Below are positions 21,032-33,675 of a DNA stretch of 64,000 nucleotides, piece by piece. How positions within the stretch are numbered: the stretch's first letter is position 1; each line of letters opens with the position of its first letter. The notes below the pieces were generated by a model, which ran no database searches, was not told where the DNA came from, and was given only the letters and a program-made list of their open reading frames with translations. The DNA is taken from positions 65,359,575-65,423,574 of the forward strand of contig NC_092093.1 of the NCBI RefSeq assembly GCF_045679555.1. Reading direction: 5' to 3'. Made by a program: the position numbers and the translations under genes. Source of the DNA: Salvelinus alpinus. Lineage: Eukaryota; Chordata; Actinopteri; Salmoniformes; Salmonidae.

Positions 21032-21033
<2 letters not shown>

Positions 21034-21670
21034 CCCTCCTTCATTGTGGATGGAGGCCGGGGATGGACGGATGGACAGAGTGATATGGACAAAAGCAAAA
21101 CAGCAAGAGAGAGAGGGGGGAGGATGGAGTGAGACATAAAGGATGGATAGATTGATGGAAGAGGGGTTGAGGCAAGGAGACACGGAGAGATCGATGAACA
21201 GACAGTGAAAGAAACAGGAGAAAATAGAATGACAGAAAATAGATTTTGTTTGTTTCCATCAGAAAGAAACATATTGTTGCTTTATCCTAAACCCCCCCAC
21301 GCACACACACACACTTCATCCTCTCCTGTGGCTCTATTCACTATGCAATCTACTAGTAGAATCTGTGGGGGTTTGTGACTGGGACCATATTCACTCTAAA
21401 ATCTACTGGTAGAATCTGGGGGATATTGTTTCTCCTCATATCGACCATATTAACATAGTTTACACAGTCATCTTCCTTTAGCGATTCAACAATGACATAA
21501 AATATTTCCATTTGTAACTATTGTTATTTCTGGTTCAGCCCAGACTACTGTGTAGAGGAAGAAGCATTTAGAATGTTTCTCTTACACATCATAAATTCAA
21601 CGTATTGTTTCCAAGCCTGTCAGGACTAGTGGGTAGTCACATTCATTTTCTGAACAAAACAACAAAAATG

Positions 21671-23196
21671 TAAGTGAAACATAATACCAGTTAGTGAAAC
21701 ATAATACCAGTTAGTGAAACATAATGCCAGTTAGTGAAACATAATACCAGTTAGTGAAACATAATGCCAGTTAGTGAAACATAATACCAGTTAGTGAAAC
21801 ATAATACACATAATACCAGTTAGTGAAACATAATACCAGTTAGTGAAACATAATACCAGTTAGTGAAACATAATGCCAGTTAGTGAAACATAATACCAGT
21901 TAGTGAAACATAATACACATAATACCAGTTAGTGAAACATAATACCAGTTAGTGAAACATAATACCAGTTAGTGAAGCATAATACCAGTTAGTGAAACAT
22001 AATACCAGTTAGTGAAACATAATACACATAATACCAGTTAGTGAAACATAATACCAGTTAGTGAAACATAATACCAGTTAGTGAAGCATAATACCAGTTA
22101 GTGAAACATAATACCAGTTAGTGAAACATAATACCAGTTAGTGAAACATAATACCAGTTAGTGAAACATAATACACATAATACCAGTTAGTGAAACATAA
22201 TACCAGTTAGTGAAACATAATACCAGTTAGTGAAACATAATACCAGTTAGTGAAACATAATACACATAATACCAGTTAGTGAAACATAATACCAGTTAGT
22301 GAAACATAATACCAGTTAGTGAAACATAATACCAGTTAGTGAAACATAATACCAGTTAGTGAAACATAATACCAGTTAGTGAAACATAATGCCAGTTAGT
22401 GAAACATAATGCCATTTAGTGAAACATAATGCCAGTTAGTGAAACATAATACCAGTTAGTGAAACATAATGCCATTTAGTGAAACATAATGCCATTTAGT
22501 GAAACATAATACCAGTTAGTGAAACATAATGCCATTTAGTGAAACATAATACCAGTTAGTGAAACATAATGCCATTTAGTGAAACATAATGCCATTTAGT
22601 GAAACATAATGCCATTTAGTGAAACATAATACCAGTTAGTGAAACATAATACCAGTTAGTGAAACATAATACCAGTTAGTGAAACATAATACCAGTTAGT
22701 GAAACATAATGCCATTTAGTGAAACATAATACCAGTTAGTGAAACATAATGCCATTTAGTGAAACATAATGCCAGTTAGTGAAACATAATACCAGTTAGT
22801 GAAACATAATGCCATTTAGTGAAACATAATGCCATTTAGTGAAACATAATGCCATTTAGTGAAACATAATACCAGTTAGTGAAACATAATACCAGTTAGT
22901 GAAACATAATACCAGTTAGTGAAACATAATACCAGTTAGTGAAACATAATACCAGTTAGTGAAACATAATACCAGTTAGTGAAACATAATGCCATTTAGT
23001 GAAACATAATGCCAGTTAGTGAAACATAATACCAGTTAGTGAAACATAATGCCATTTAGTGAAACATAATGCCAGTTAGTGAAACATAATACCAGTTAGT
23101 GAAACATAATACCAGTTAGTGAAACATAATGCCAGTTAGTGAAACATAAGGCCATTTAGTGAAACATAATACCAGTTAGTGAAACATAATACCAGT
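21671..23196. repeat. 20 bp minisatellite, about 75 units, with higher-order structure
   Basis: The unit is CCAGTTAGTGAAACATAATA or a close variant, repeated head to tail for about 1.5 kb. In the first 600 bp a 10 bp extra block (CACATAATAC) occurs at about 21806, 21915, 22024, 22174 and 22263, which gives 110, 110, 150 and 90 bp higher-order periods. After about 22380 the extra blocks stop and a GCCATTT variant becomes common. There are no spacers, so it is not a CRISPR array, and no open frame crosses it. Confidence 0.97.
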
Positions 23197-23353
23197 CCAA
23201 TACCCTGATAATAAGTGTTATATTGTAAGTTTTCTTCCTCTGCACAATTTACAAGCTATCTAGTCATCTTCATCTTTAAACGGCAAACTTGTATTTTAAT
23301 TCACAAAATGTTGTAAAAGGATAATAAATTCTACAATTAAAAATAGAAACACC

Positions 23354-23356
<3 letters not shown>

Positions 23357-23448
<92 letters not shown>

Positions 23449-23466
23449 CACACACACACACACACA
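23357..23466. repeat. (CA)n microsatellite with one interruption
   Basis: A CA tract of about 110 bp with a single CAACA interruption near 23448. Confidence 0.97.
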
Positions 23467-25079
23467 GGCAGCAGAGATTATTGGGGAAACAGAACAAAGA
23501 AACATCCTTCTTTCAGAGCACATGTATGAAAGTTGATCCTCCGCTAAGACCCCCTGCACAAGGAACCTGAGAGGCCCGGGCGTCCTTCACCCTGCCTGAT
23601 TGTAAAAGCACTTTAATTTGGGCAGCAGTGGACGCCTGCCTATGAGGGAGAGCATGGGAAAAGCATGCTTTCTTTTTCTCTTTCTCTCTCTCTCTCTACT
23701 ACCTCTGAGAGAGAGAAAGAGAGAGACTGAACCAGAGCCAGAGAAAGAGAGAATGGATGGGTTTGCAGCAAAATAATAATAACAAGAAGAAGAAGAAGAG
23801 AATATAAACACCTCCATATAAATTATTATTCACAATGTTCCCACAGAGAAAATATATCAATAATCTTAACATTTATAGGTATAATATGTGGGACTTTAGA
23901 TGCAGTTTTTGCCTACAAATAAATGACATTAAAACTATAATAGTGGTATTGCTTTGAATCCGTAGTATACACTTTGGTTGGGGAAACACAGGTAGGCTAT
24001 GCTACAGTTTGTTAATGCAACGTACTTCAAAACAACACTGTACATAACCCAAGAAGAACTAAATGCATATTTCCTTAAAACTGATTGAGATCAAATGGTG
24101 GCATGCAAATACTGCATGGACATTTCACCTGTAAAATTTGAAGAAATATCATTAATGATTGACAGTGAGAAATGTGAAGGTATGGTGATGGTGCAGGCAG
24201 ATCGCTCAAGAGTGACTTCGAAATTGGATGTCTATCCATGTCAACCCATAAAATTATTATTTTATTCAAAGTTTATAAAAAATATATATACTAATTCAAT
24301 AGAGAATTTTTTTTTTTTTAATTGTCCAAATCCTATGTCTCATCCATGAATATATGGTTCACAAGTTACAGATGATTTACTCAGAGAATTTAGCATGATT
24401 AGAGTCAATAGAATGTCCTCATGGCCATGGTCAAAAAGTGGTCACTGCTCAATAGAACTCTGTCACTTCTACGAGGGTAGAATGGTGCTAACTTCGAAAG
24501 ACAACTGACAAGCTAGGTAGTGGCTGCAGGTTCCTGTGCGATAACATGGGTTTTTTTCCTAAATGAAATCCGCAGAATACGAAAAAAATTTGGGTCTATA
24601 TAATTATAAATTTTACAAAGCTAACAGACTGAATTTCAATATCTAACCTCCCAGAAGACAATCTGTTCCAGTTTTCATGGTGTATTTTTGAGTCTTTCCC
24701 TTTAAAATGAAATGGCCCCTCTCAACATTGATTGACAGGGTTAGAGGAATAGAAAGCCACACATCTGGTGATGAAAATGAGAAGGGTATCAAGTTGATTT
24801 TGATTGGTCCAAACCGCAGAAACACCTCAAATGTTACAACCTCCCAAGGCAGGAAAATGGTAGAGATACAACCAAGAGCTGGGTGGTTTAACTAGCAATG
24901 GTCACAACAAACTGACTTTATTATTTAACCAACACTGTTAAGCACATTAAGGTTATAATAGTGTAGAGAAAAATGGAATGAATAGTTGAATGTGATTCAT
25001 GATGATATAGGGCAAAGAAAACGATGTTTAGACATTCATTTAGTTGCACCCTCTTGAATTTATCCGTATTTCACTACAT
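23467..25079. other. Intergenic stretch, no gene recognised
   Basis: Mixed AT-rich DNA. A short GA/TC foldback lies at 23675-23730, where CTCTTTCTCTCTC faces GAGAGAGAAAGAG across a hairpin loop. 24300-24900 resembles old fish interspersed repeat. Short open frames have no recognisable domain. Confidence 0.4.
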
Positions 25080-25215
25080 TCTAGCAGTGAGTGAAAGCCC
25101 TACAGGATGTAAAAAACACTTTGAAATTTGACCTTTGAAGCAACTTTGTAATGTGATGTTTGGAGACACGTGGTTAAACGTTTAATTCTGCAGTGAGACT
25201 GTGAGAGCTTGTTGT
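25080..25215. repeat. Copy of the 16480-16815 repeat family
   Basis: Shares CACTTTGAAATTTGACC, the TGATGTTTGGAGACACGTGG-type block and TGAGACTGTGAGAGCTTGTT with the copies at 16480-16815 and 32395-32590. Confidence 0.55.
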
Positions 25216-25373
25216 GGATAGTGACCACAAATGTGTGCATATAGTAGATGTAAAGAAACACATGCGCAGAACGTAAATCAGACCTTTAGCTCTGCAGAAG
25301 AAGGTTAGGGGTGCGCAATTGATGCCTCAGCCATTGTTTAATTTGGTCGGAATCGCATTGAGGCCTATCATTA

Positions 25374-25561
25374 GCTCCCGAGTGGCGCAGTGGTCTAAGG
25401 CACTGCATCTCAGTGCTAGAGGTGTCACTACAGACCATGGTTTGATTCCAGGCTGTATCACAACTGGCTGTGATTGGAAGTCCTATAGGGGCTCGCACAA
25501 TTGGCCCAGCATCATCCGGGTTAGGGTTTATTCTTAACTGACTTGCTTAATAATATAAAAA
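25374..25561 (+). mobile_element. tRNA-derived SINE (SlmI-type) with internal deletion near the tail
   Basis: The head is GCTCCCGAGTGGCGCAGTGG, with GGTTTGATTCC as B box and body GCACAATTGGCCCAGCATCA. The tail then jumps from GGGTTAGGGTT directly to TATTCTTAACTGACTTGC, skipping the usual GGCCGTCATTG segment. Confidence 0.88.
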
Positions 25562-25639
25562 TGATTACGTCTAGAGATGTGAGTTCACTGTTTGAGGAGA
25601 GAGAGCCGAAAGGTGCAGACGTAGCCTACCTACCCCACT

Positions 25640-25795
25640 AGCCTCTATAAAGAGGTAGGCGTACAGCCTACACATCACACCCGGCTTCCATTTTGTCCAA
25701 CAGCCCCAGTCAGACCGACACCCACAGAGCCGGTAGTTGGCTAACCTTCACCCGGGGAACATGCACAACGCCGGGGGCAAGTATCGCCCGAGGGC
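25640..25795 (+). promoter_or_regulatory. Candidate TATA promoter with short first coding exon
   Basis: TCTATAAAGAG at about 25650 is followed by a CCATTTTGTCC region, a GC-richer leader and an ATG at 25760 in good context (GGAACATG). The frame MHNAGGKYRPRAE runs to a possible donor GAG|GTAATG at about 25799. CpG content is higher than in the flanks. No downstream exon or protein family was recognised, so this may be a lone promoter, a non-coding RNA start or chance. Confidence 0.25.
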
Positions 25796-27926
25796 GGAGG
25801 TAATGACTGACACACACACTCACACACATTGAATGAATGAATGAGATTTCAGATAGCCTATAGCATACCAAATTTTGTTCATTTCAAAAGTATTTTAGGA
25901 CTCACAGACAATGCAAAGGAAAGCAACTGTTGCTTTTGGAAAATACTTTAAATTAACGCAAATCCAATATAAAATATAGGCAATAGGCTTCATTTTCACA
26001 CAAAAAAATGTTTCACACTACAAAAATATAGGCCTATGTAAAACGTGACTTATTTGAGTTATTTTGGCCTAGGCCCTATATATTCTTTATTTATTTATTT
26101 CCTTTTTGCGCACATTTTTTTGATACTTTTGTCCAACATTTTCTTCAGTAGATAAAACAATCATGGTCCTGACCTTGTGTTAGCCCATCTGCATGAGCGG
26201 CCCATGCAGCCCGGTGTGCACCCGCGAGAATCGGCTGCACGTGCGACAGAAATTATGCCAACGTGCCTTACGACTGTGAATGGAGAAAGTATAGCGGTGG
26301 ATCGAGGGATATGTCTCAAATCTGACAACATGTAGGCAACTAAAACTATTCCTGCAGGCTTGACACAGGCCTATATCACTGACGGCCGTGTATTTAGACT
26401 ATTACACAGTGGAATGTTCCGTAAAGCGGTAAAGCTATATAGGATTTCACACCGAGATCTGTGCGTGCAAGGGAGGCTGCTGCGAGAAGCTAGAGCCGGG
26501 AAGAAAGCTGCTTTTCCCCAGCTAGATCGAGAGAGGAAAAACCGCTGCGGAAAAGAGGGGGGAAACAAGTTTTACTCTGTGAAAAAATGAATGACCTAAT
26601 GGATATGATACAATGTCATGACGGTCTTAAATAAATCAGATAAACAATATGCTAAAGAATAATAATAAAACAACAATAGGCCGTAATAGCAATAGCCTAT
26701 CGGTAACTTTATAGTGCCTATTATATTATTATTCATATACTGATAATAGTACTCATGATAATAATAATAATGTAACCATTATTTCAAAACATTTAGACTA
26801 CATTTAAAAAAAATACAGGTCAAATATTGTGTGCACTGGTTGGATATTTAGGTGCATTAAATGAGATATTATATTCTGCATTAGGGGTTTCACAAAATCC
26901 ATGCCTATGACCCGGCCAGTGCAGCTCGTGTCCTCCTTGACCAAGACTTCACGGTGAATACTGGCTTGTTGTTGTTGTGTCCTACAGTAGGCTAGTTGTC
27001 TATGCACAGTCAAATGATAACATCATGGGCTCCTTGTTTACTGATTCATACACTGATGGGATTTTCATCTTTAGCTAATCTAAAGAGATGGTTGTATAGG
27101 GCCTAAATCATTAACATTATAGGCCTAGGTCTAAACATTGAAACCTGCCCTTTCAAAGTCCTTGATCTCTATATGCTGTATAGGCTAACACAAATTAGGC
27201 CATAAATAAGTGCAAGCAAGAACTGTTCGTCGCTAATCACCAGTCCACAACTATGTTTGTCTGTCAAACCATTGAACTATTGTAGTCTACAGGCCTACTG
27301 GCAATGCACCCCTTGTGGAAATGACGGTCTTAGTGTGTGTGGAGAGCAATCTAGACAGTGCACCAGTTCGATCAATGATGAGAACTTTGGAAACATATTC
27401 AAATTCCTGTCGATCAAGTCCCTGCTCCCCCTCCCCCTCTTCTCTCCGCTCTTTGTTCCCCTCCATTGATTCTCTATACAAGCCGAAAAGAGAGAGGTAA
27501 AGGGGGAGGGGGTGGCTGGCTCTCGCTCATCACCCAAACCACACCACTGCCACCCAGCGGCCACTAGCGCGTGCGTGTAGTGCGTGTGTGGGTTGCATGT
27601 GCGTTCTTTGTTCACTCGGGCAAGTGGTCTACACATGATCACATCCTACTGTAAACGAGTATTTACAGAGATATAGCCTATCGGCTACTGTAGCCTAATG
27701 AAAATGCATACAAATCGACTATATTTGAAGACAAAGAATGCCGGATTCAGCCGTGCGTATCCCTTGTTCTCACCACGCATGCGTCTCTTCGTGGTTTTCA
27801 CCAGAACAATGAAGGCGGAAGCAACTTTAATACTAAAGGCTTCTGGTGTAATTCATATAATTTAATTAGGCTTAGATATGTTAATGAGATATTTGACGAG
27901 GAAACGGTAATTACCGTTCCTACATC
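25796..27926. other. Intergenic stretch, no gene recognised
   Basis: Holds an unassigned 76-codon open frame at 26360-26590 (basic, no recognised domain) in a locally GC-richer patch (26190-26580), and a GC-rich patch at 27480-27620. No consistent exon chain or known repeat was found. Confidence 0.35.
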
Positions 27927-28108
27927 TCTCTCAATTCAATTCAAGGGGCTTTATTGGCATGGGAATTAACATTGCCAAAACAAGTGAAGTAGATAATATA
28001 CAAAAGTGAAATAAACAATAAAAATTAACAGTAAACATTACACTCACAGAAGTTCCAAAAGAATAAAGACATTACAAATGTCATATTATGTATATATACA
28101 ATGTCGCT
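27927..28108 (-). mobile_element. LINE 3' end, minus strand, short 5'-truncated copy
   Basis: CTCAATTCAATTCAAGGGGC, then TTTATTGGCATGGGAATTAA, then AACAATAAAAATTAACAGTA is the same end sequence as the longer copy at 28678. The insertion carries only 3' UTR. Confidence 0.8.
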
Positions 28109-28677
28109 CTCTCTCCCTCTCTCTCATTGCATTTTTTCATCAGATATATAAAATGTGTGTCATTTAACATGATTAGCCATAATCATCCATCTAAATGTCC
28201 CCCTAAATGTAATAAATATAAATCCCTCTCTGCCTGTCTGTCCCCAGATATCTAATGGCTGCTTGGATGACAACGATATTTATATCGTATGACTTGACGT
28301 TTCATTCACAAGGATCAATATAAAGGATAATATAGGATATGACCAGACTATCCATTTCAAGGTTTTGTGGAACTAGGCCTACAACAGAACTGTGGAAATG
28401 AGTCGTTGGCATTACAGTGACAAATTAAACACAAAGGCTATAGACAAATTAAACCATTAGGGGCAAGAAGACATCAAGAAATTAAAAAGTATAACTTTAA
28501 TTAGGCCTATACAGACTTTAATAGACAGACAACTAATATACCCTGCTAGAATAAATTACTTTTATTTATATGAAATGATTTGGAGAGAGAGAGAGAGAGA
28601 GAGAGAGAGCAACACTCAGAACCCGTAGGGGGCAGAATCACTGCACAAAAACCTCTCTCTCTCTCTCTGACTCTCTC

Positions 28678-29845
28678 TCAATTCAATTCAAGGGGATTTA
28701 TTGGCATGGGAAACATATGTTTACATTTCCAAAGCAAGTGAAATAGATAATAAACAAAAGTGAAATAAACAATAAAAAATTAACAGTAAACATTACACAA
28801 AAGTTCCAAAAGAAAAGACATTTCAAATGTCATATTATGTCTATATACAGTGTTGTAACGATGTGCAAATAGTTAAACTATGAAAGGGAAAATAAATAAA
28901 TATGGGTTGTATTTACAATGGTGTTTGTTCTTCACTGGTTTCCCTTTTCTTGCGGCAACAGGTCACAAATCTTGCTGCTGTGATTCCACACTGTGGTATT
29001 TCACCCAGTAGATATAGGAGTTTATCAACATTGGATTTGTTTTCAAATTCTTTGTGGATCTGTGTGTTCTGAGGGAAATATGTGTCTCTAATATGGTTGT
29101 ACATTTGGCAGGAGGTTAGGAAGAGCAGCTCAGTTTCCACCTCGCTTTGTGGGCAGTGTGCACATAGCCTGTCTTCTCTTGAGAGCCAGGTATTCCTACG
29201 GCGGCCTTTCTCAATAGCAAGGCCAACCGCACTGAGTCTGTACATAGTCAAAGCTTTTCTTAATTTAGCGTCAGTCACAGTGGTCTTTTTGTTTTCTCAT
29301 GATTTGGTTGGGTCTAATTGTGTTGCTGTCCTGGGGCTCTGTGGTTGTGTTTGTGAACAGGGGACTCTTCTCCAAGCTTGCTTAGGGGACTCTTCTCCAG
29401 GTTCATCTCTCTGTAGGTGATTGCTTTGTTATGGAAGGTTTGAGAATCGCTTCCTTTTAGGTTGTAGAATTTAAGGTCTCTTTTCTGGATTTTGATAAAA
29501 GCGGGTATCGGCCTAATACTGATCTGCATGCATTATTTGGTGTTTTACGTTGAACACTGAGGATATTTTTGCAGAATTCTGCATGCAGAGTCTCAATTTG
29601 GTTTTTGTCCCATTTTGTGAATTCTTGGTTGGTGAGCAGACCCCAGACCTCACAACCATAAAGGGCAATGGGTTCTATAACTGATTTGAGTATTTTTAGC
29701 CAGATCCTAATTGGTATGTCGAATTTTATGTTCCTTTTGTTGGCATAGAAGGCCCTTCTTGCTTTGTCTCTCAGATCGTTCACAGCTTTGTGGAAGTTAC
29801 CTGTGCCACTGATGTTTAGGCTGAGATATGTATAGTGGCAGAGCT
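28678..29845 (-). mobile_element. L1/Tx1-like LINE fragment: C-terminal reverse transcriptase ORF and 3' UTR
   Basis: Read on the minus strand, 29783-29457 encodes IEPIALYGCEVWG and related residues, typical of the region just C-terminal to the reverse transcriptase fingers/palm in LINE ORF2. 29278-28913 encodes a terminal Cys/His segment (LCAHCPQSEVETELLFL, which has a zinc-knuckle-like CxxC). A frameshift separates the two. The 3' UTR ends at 28678 with TTGAATTGAATTGAGAGAGA. The copy is truncated at about 29845 and lacks endonuclease and catalytic YADD parts. Confidence 0.8.
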
Positions 29846-29849
29846 AGGG

Positions 29850-30126
29850 TGGTGTTTGTCAGATCATGTGTCAGATCATGAGACGTCCCGAAAATCGGTC
29901 TTCTCACAAAATCGTATGTAGTGTCTGAACGGTTTGGCCTATCAACTTTTATGATCACTCTATTGAAAGATGAGACTCTCACGACCACGATGGTGTTCTC
30001 CGTTTTGCCCACAATTCTCACAAGACTCTTCTGAAGTATATACGGAGATAGTTTATTGCTCTGACGAAGGCCGTGAGGCCGATAGATAAAGCTTAAGAGC
30101 AGTGTGTAGGTTTCTTCTTTTTTCTG
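29850..30126. repeat. Unclassified repeat-like segment
   Basis: Contains GATCATGTGTCAGATCATGA (a short tandem duplication) and CTCTGACGAAGGCCGTGAGG, a block I associate with dispersed fish repeats. No coding potential is evident. Confidence 0.35.
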
Positions 30127-32090
30127 ATAGTTTATTGACTAAAATAAGGGGATAAATTCATCTTCTGAAGGTCCCAGTACCAGTTTAAAAAATGAATGAA
30201 AGTATATATGTGACCGACTGGCTCGATTCAGTCTAATGTAGCAAAATTGTGATTTTTTACATTGGATAAAAGTAGAGACTAGAAAATGGTATAGCATACA
30301 CTAAAGTTAAGGAACAATGGGAAAGTAATTCTGCTTTGAAAGTTGATAAACTTGTAACCTCACTTTTGAGAAAATGGTCCTTGAATGTTTTGGTACCTAC
30401 TGGAAAGCTCTTCTTTGTCTACACCCATTCAGCATCGTTCACACCCTTTTAAGCTTTAGCCCCACCCATCTCTTTCAGGATTCACATGTGAGGCTATGTA
30501 CTAAACAACTAAAGATTTCAAGACTAAAGGCTGGTTTATACTACGAATTTGTACATTTAATCTGGAGTGGCAGAGTGTGCTCTGGGCGTTCGTAAACTCA
30601 GAGGGTTGTCAGATTGGCCGTTCGTAAATTCTGAACTTTTCGCTCTCAGAGCACACTCTGGTCGAAAAGTAGGGTTGATCCAAGCATCCTGACCTAACAA
30701 CAGCAGTCAAGCACCCAAGCTAACTGGCTAACATTGGCTAGCTTGCTAGCTACTTCCAGACACAAATGAGAAAACAGCTCACTGACCATTTTACTCACCC
30801 TAGCAGAGCTGGTTAGGCTGTTTTTATGTTATCCAGAGCATTGGTGACTGCAACTGTGCTACTGGCAACAATTTTATAACTATTTCTTTGCCAACGTTTA
30901 CTGACACCGGCCATATTCAACGGGTGTTGAGCGTTCGTAAATTCGTCAGTTATTCTGCACTCTGGCACACTCAGACGAGAGTTCTCTGAAATCGGAGTAG
31001 ATAGCCAGAGCGAATTTACCAGCTACATCTATCGACAGTTGTCGCAGTGACATCATAAACATTCTACTGAAATAGTTACTTGCATAGTGGAGTCTTTTGT
31101 TTAGACATGTAGCTAGGTAGCTAAACAATGAATCATAATCCCAACTCATAACGTTACTACCCTGCATGAATCTGCAGGTAGCTAACCAACCAGGTTCAAT
31201 GTTAGCTAGCTAACATTAAGCTATAACTAGCAATGCAAATGGCTCTGAGATAAAATAATATTACTACACAGATCATACACGTAATGTTAGCTAGCTATCC
31301 AGCCAGCTAACATTAGCTAGCTAGCTAACAGTTCACTTTAACTTGAAATGAAAATGATTTTCTGACAAAATTAGAAACGTGTAATATCTGAAAATGTAGC
31401 TAGCTAGACTCTCTTACCCGTATACATAGACGGACGCTTCTCCCTCTCTGTCACGGATGCCATGGTTGCGCTTAGTTTGAAGATGTAATCCAGAGCATTC
31501 TGTGTTCTCTTTTTGACTCTGCATATTTGCAATCAAACGCCAGAATTTTCTCAATTTCCTTAGCTATCATACTCTAATTCCACTGATTTCAAAACTTGGT
31601 TCTCCAGAAAGTGGAAAGCCACACTTATGCAGTTCTACTACGTGATATCTTTCAAAAAAGCCAAAAAAGCCACGTTAGAAAGGATTACCTACACGTACTG
31701 ACCAGCTCATATTACTCATAGTACTGACAAGCGTGCTACATGGCAGACCAATCCGAACTCATCTCTCGACATGTCCAGCCCACTCATTATCTCAGCCAAT
31801 CATGGCTAGCGGGAAGGTTGCTGACTTTTTCCATGGCTAAACCAACTAGGCTCGTAATTTAATTATTGTAATCGTATTTATAGATGGCATACAAGTTTGT
31901 TATTAAGGCACATGAAAGTTTCCAAGTTCTAGAAGGCATTTCTGCAAAAAAAAGCATTATGATGAAAAAAATAAGTTTACGTTCAGATGGCGCAAGTAGT
32001 GACATGCACATACACCTAGTTTCCTCAAACGAGTCACATATGGAGATTATTTATTGCCTAAAATAAGGGTAAAATTACATGTAAAAAAAA
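30127..32090. mobile_element. Non-autonomous salmonid repeat, about 1.9 kb
   Basis: Near-identical direct repeats lie at both ends: TTTATTGACTAAAATAAGGG at about 30129 and TTTATTGCCTAAAATAAGGG at about 32049. The interior has repeated inverted TTCGTAAATTC blocks (30590-30960) around an AGAGCACACTCTG palindrome-like segment, and a run of TTAGCTAGCTAAC motifs (31195-31330). No transposase frame survives. The family assignment is uncertain. Confidence 0.45.
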
Positions 32091-32394
32091 AAAAATTATG
32101 TTTCCTGATCTCTCTTATATCTTCAGACACTTCAGAACAAACTTCCTTTATATTTTGGGGGGGACTATCTGTTGTTCCATGTAGTGAATCTGGTATTCAG
32201 TGCATTTCTATTGGCTAATAGCAGTAATGCCAAATTCAGTGTTTCACCCAATCATTTCTTATATGTACTTTTTGAATACCTTAAGGGGTGTTATAAAAAT
32301 TCAAAATCAAATAGCTAAATCATTTTTGATATGACCATCTTAAAACAAATCCATACGTTAGCTTAGAATCCCCCCTCCCCCAGTTTAGAACCTA

Positions 32395-32722
32395 GAGGGT
32401 TCATACCTAACCTTAAGAATTTGGAGTTAATGCCTAAACTTAACCCTAACCTTACAAATTTGGAACTACTGTCTAAACTTAAACTTAAACCCTTTGAAAT
32501 TTGACATTTGGAACAACTTTGAAATTTGAGGTGTGAGGAACATGGATGAATATCTTATTTTGACATGAGACTGTGAGAGCTTGTAGAGTATTTACAGCCA
32601 CATCCATATATGATTTGGTTTTACCTTCCAACATAAATTGACACATTTACATGCATTTCACTACATTTCGCTACACCCACAATAACATCTGCTAAATATG
32701 TGTGTGACCAATAACATTTGAT
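32395..32722. repeat. Copy of the 16480 repeat family followed by a LINE-like tail
   Basis: 32395-32590 shares the CCTAACCTTAAGAATTTGG, GTTAATGCCTAAACTTAACC and GAGACTGTGAGAGCTTGTAG blocks. 32640-32722 reads TTCGCTACACCCACAATAAC, then ACATTTGATTTGAATTG, a typical salmonid LINE-like terminus. Confidence 0.55.
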
Positions 32723-32790
32723 TTGAATTGATTATGAGGTAAAAATATAGAATTTTACAGTGCTCAGCAGTTATCAAACTACAGTATATA

Positions 32791-32975
32791 CACCACCGTT
32801 CAAAAGTTTGGGGTCACTTAGAAAGGCATTTCCAGCTACAATATTCATTTACAACATTAACAATGTCTACACTGTATTTCTGATCATTTTGATGTTATTT
32901 TAATGGACAAAAAATCTGCTTTTCTTTAAAAAACAAGGAAAATTCTAAGTGACCCCAAACTTTTGAACAGTAGTG
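32791..32975. mobile_element. Short MITE with Tc1-like terminal inverted repeats
   Basis: The left end CACCACCGTTCAAAAGTTTG and right end CAAACTTTTGAACAGTAGTG are inverted copies extending into GGGGTCACTTAG / CTAAGTGACCCC. TA precedes the left end. The 185 bp element has no coding sequence. Confidence 0.85.
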
Positions 32976-33411
32976 TGTATGTAGGCCACATTATAGCTTA
33001 AACTCCATGAGAGTATGATTGAGAGCAGGTCGCCAACCCGGAGGCACGACGCATCCCCTCACTTTGTTTGCTGCCTTGTGCCTCACAGAACGCACAGTGC
33101 ACTCAGAAATTAGAACAACTCTGAATCTGTACTTCATTGTTGAACAAATATATTTTATTAACACATATTTGTGTTCAGACCACATAATAGGACAACAATA
33201 TGTGATTATACATCTCTACAAATCACATTGTTTGTCCACATAATTGAAATAACATTTTCATTTGCATGAGACAAAATCCACTCAATCAGTAGTTATTGTT
33301 CTAGTATCCTATGGTGCCTCTGGTGCCAATGACATCTACAGTGCCACCAACTAGTCTGGGGCAGCCATCTAAGGTTGCAGTGACCATATTCACACAACTT
33401 CCAAGGACATA

Positions 33412-33646
33412 CACTGAGTGTACTAAACAGTTTCCAGTGTGTATCAAGAATGGTCCACCACCCAAAGGACATCCAGCCAACAAGACACAACTGTGAGAAG
33501 CATTGGCGTCAACATGGGCCAGCATCACAGTGGAACGCTTTCAACACCTTGTAGTCCATGCCCCAATGAATTGAGGTTGTTCTGAGGGCAAAAGGGCGTG
33601 CAACTCAATATTAGGAAGGTGCTCCTAATGTTTTGTACACTCAGTG
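33412..33646. mobile_element. Internally deleted Tc1-type MITE, 235 bp
   Basis: Bounded by CACTGAGTGTACTAAACA and TGTTTTGTACACTCAGTG, which are near-perfect inverted ends, each flanked by TA (33410-33411 and 33647-33648). The interior retains transposon-like sequence (CACCTTGTAGTCCATGCCCC) but no frame. Confidence 0.85.
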
Positions 33647-33675
33647 TATGCATAAGGTTACTCATAACATTCCAT

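Noticed and set aside
21671..23196. Possible CRISPR-like array
   Set aside because: Units are directly adjacent with no unique spacers, in vertebrate DNA. It is a minisatellite.
26360..26590. 76-codon basic open frame (FRLLHSGMFRKAVKLYRIS)
   Set aside because: No recognised domain, no splice partner and no promoter. Kept only as a remark in the intergenic entry.
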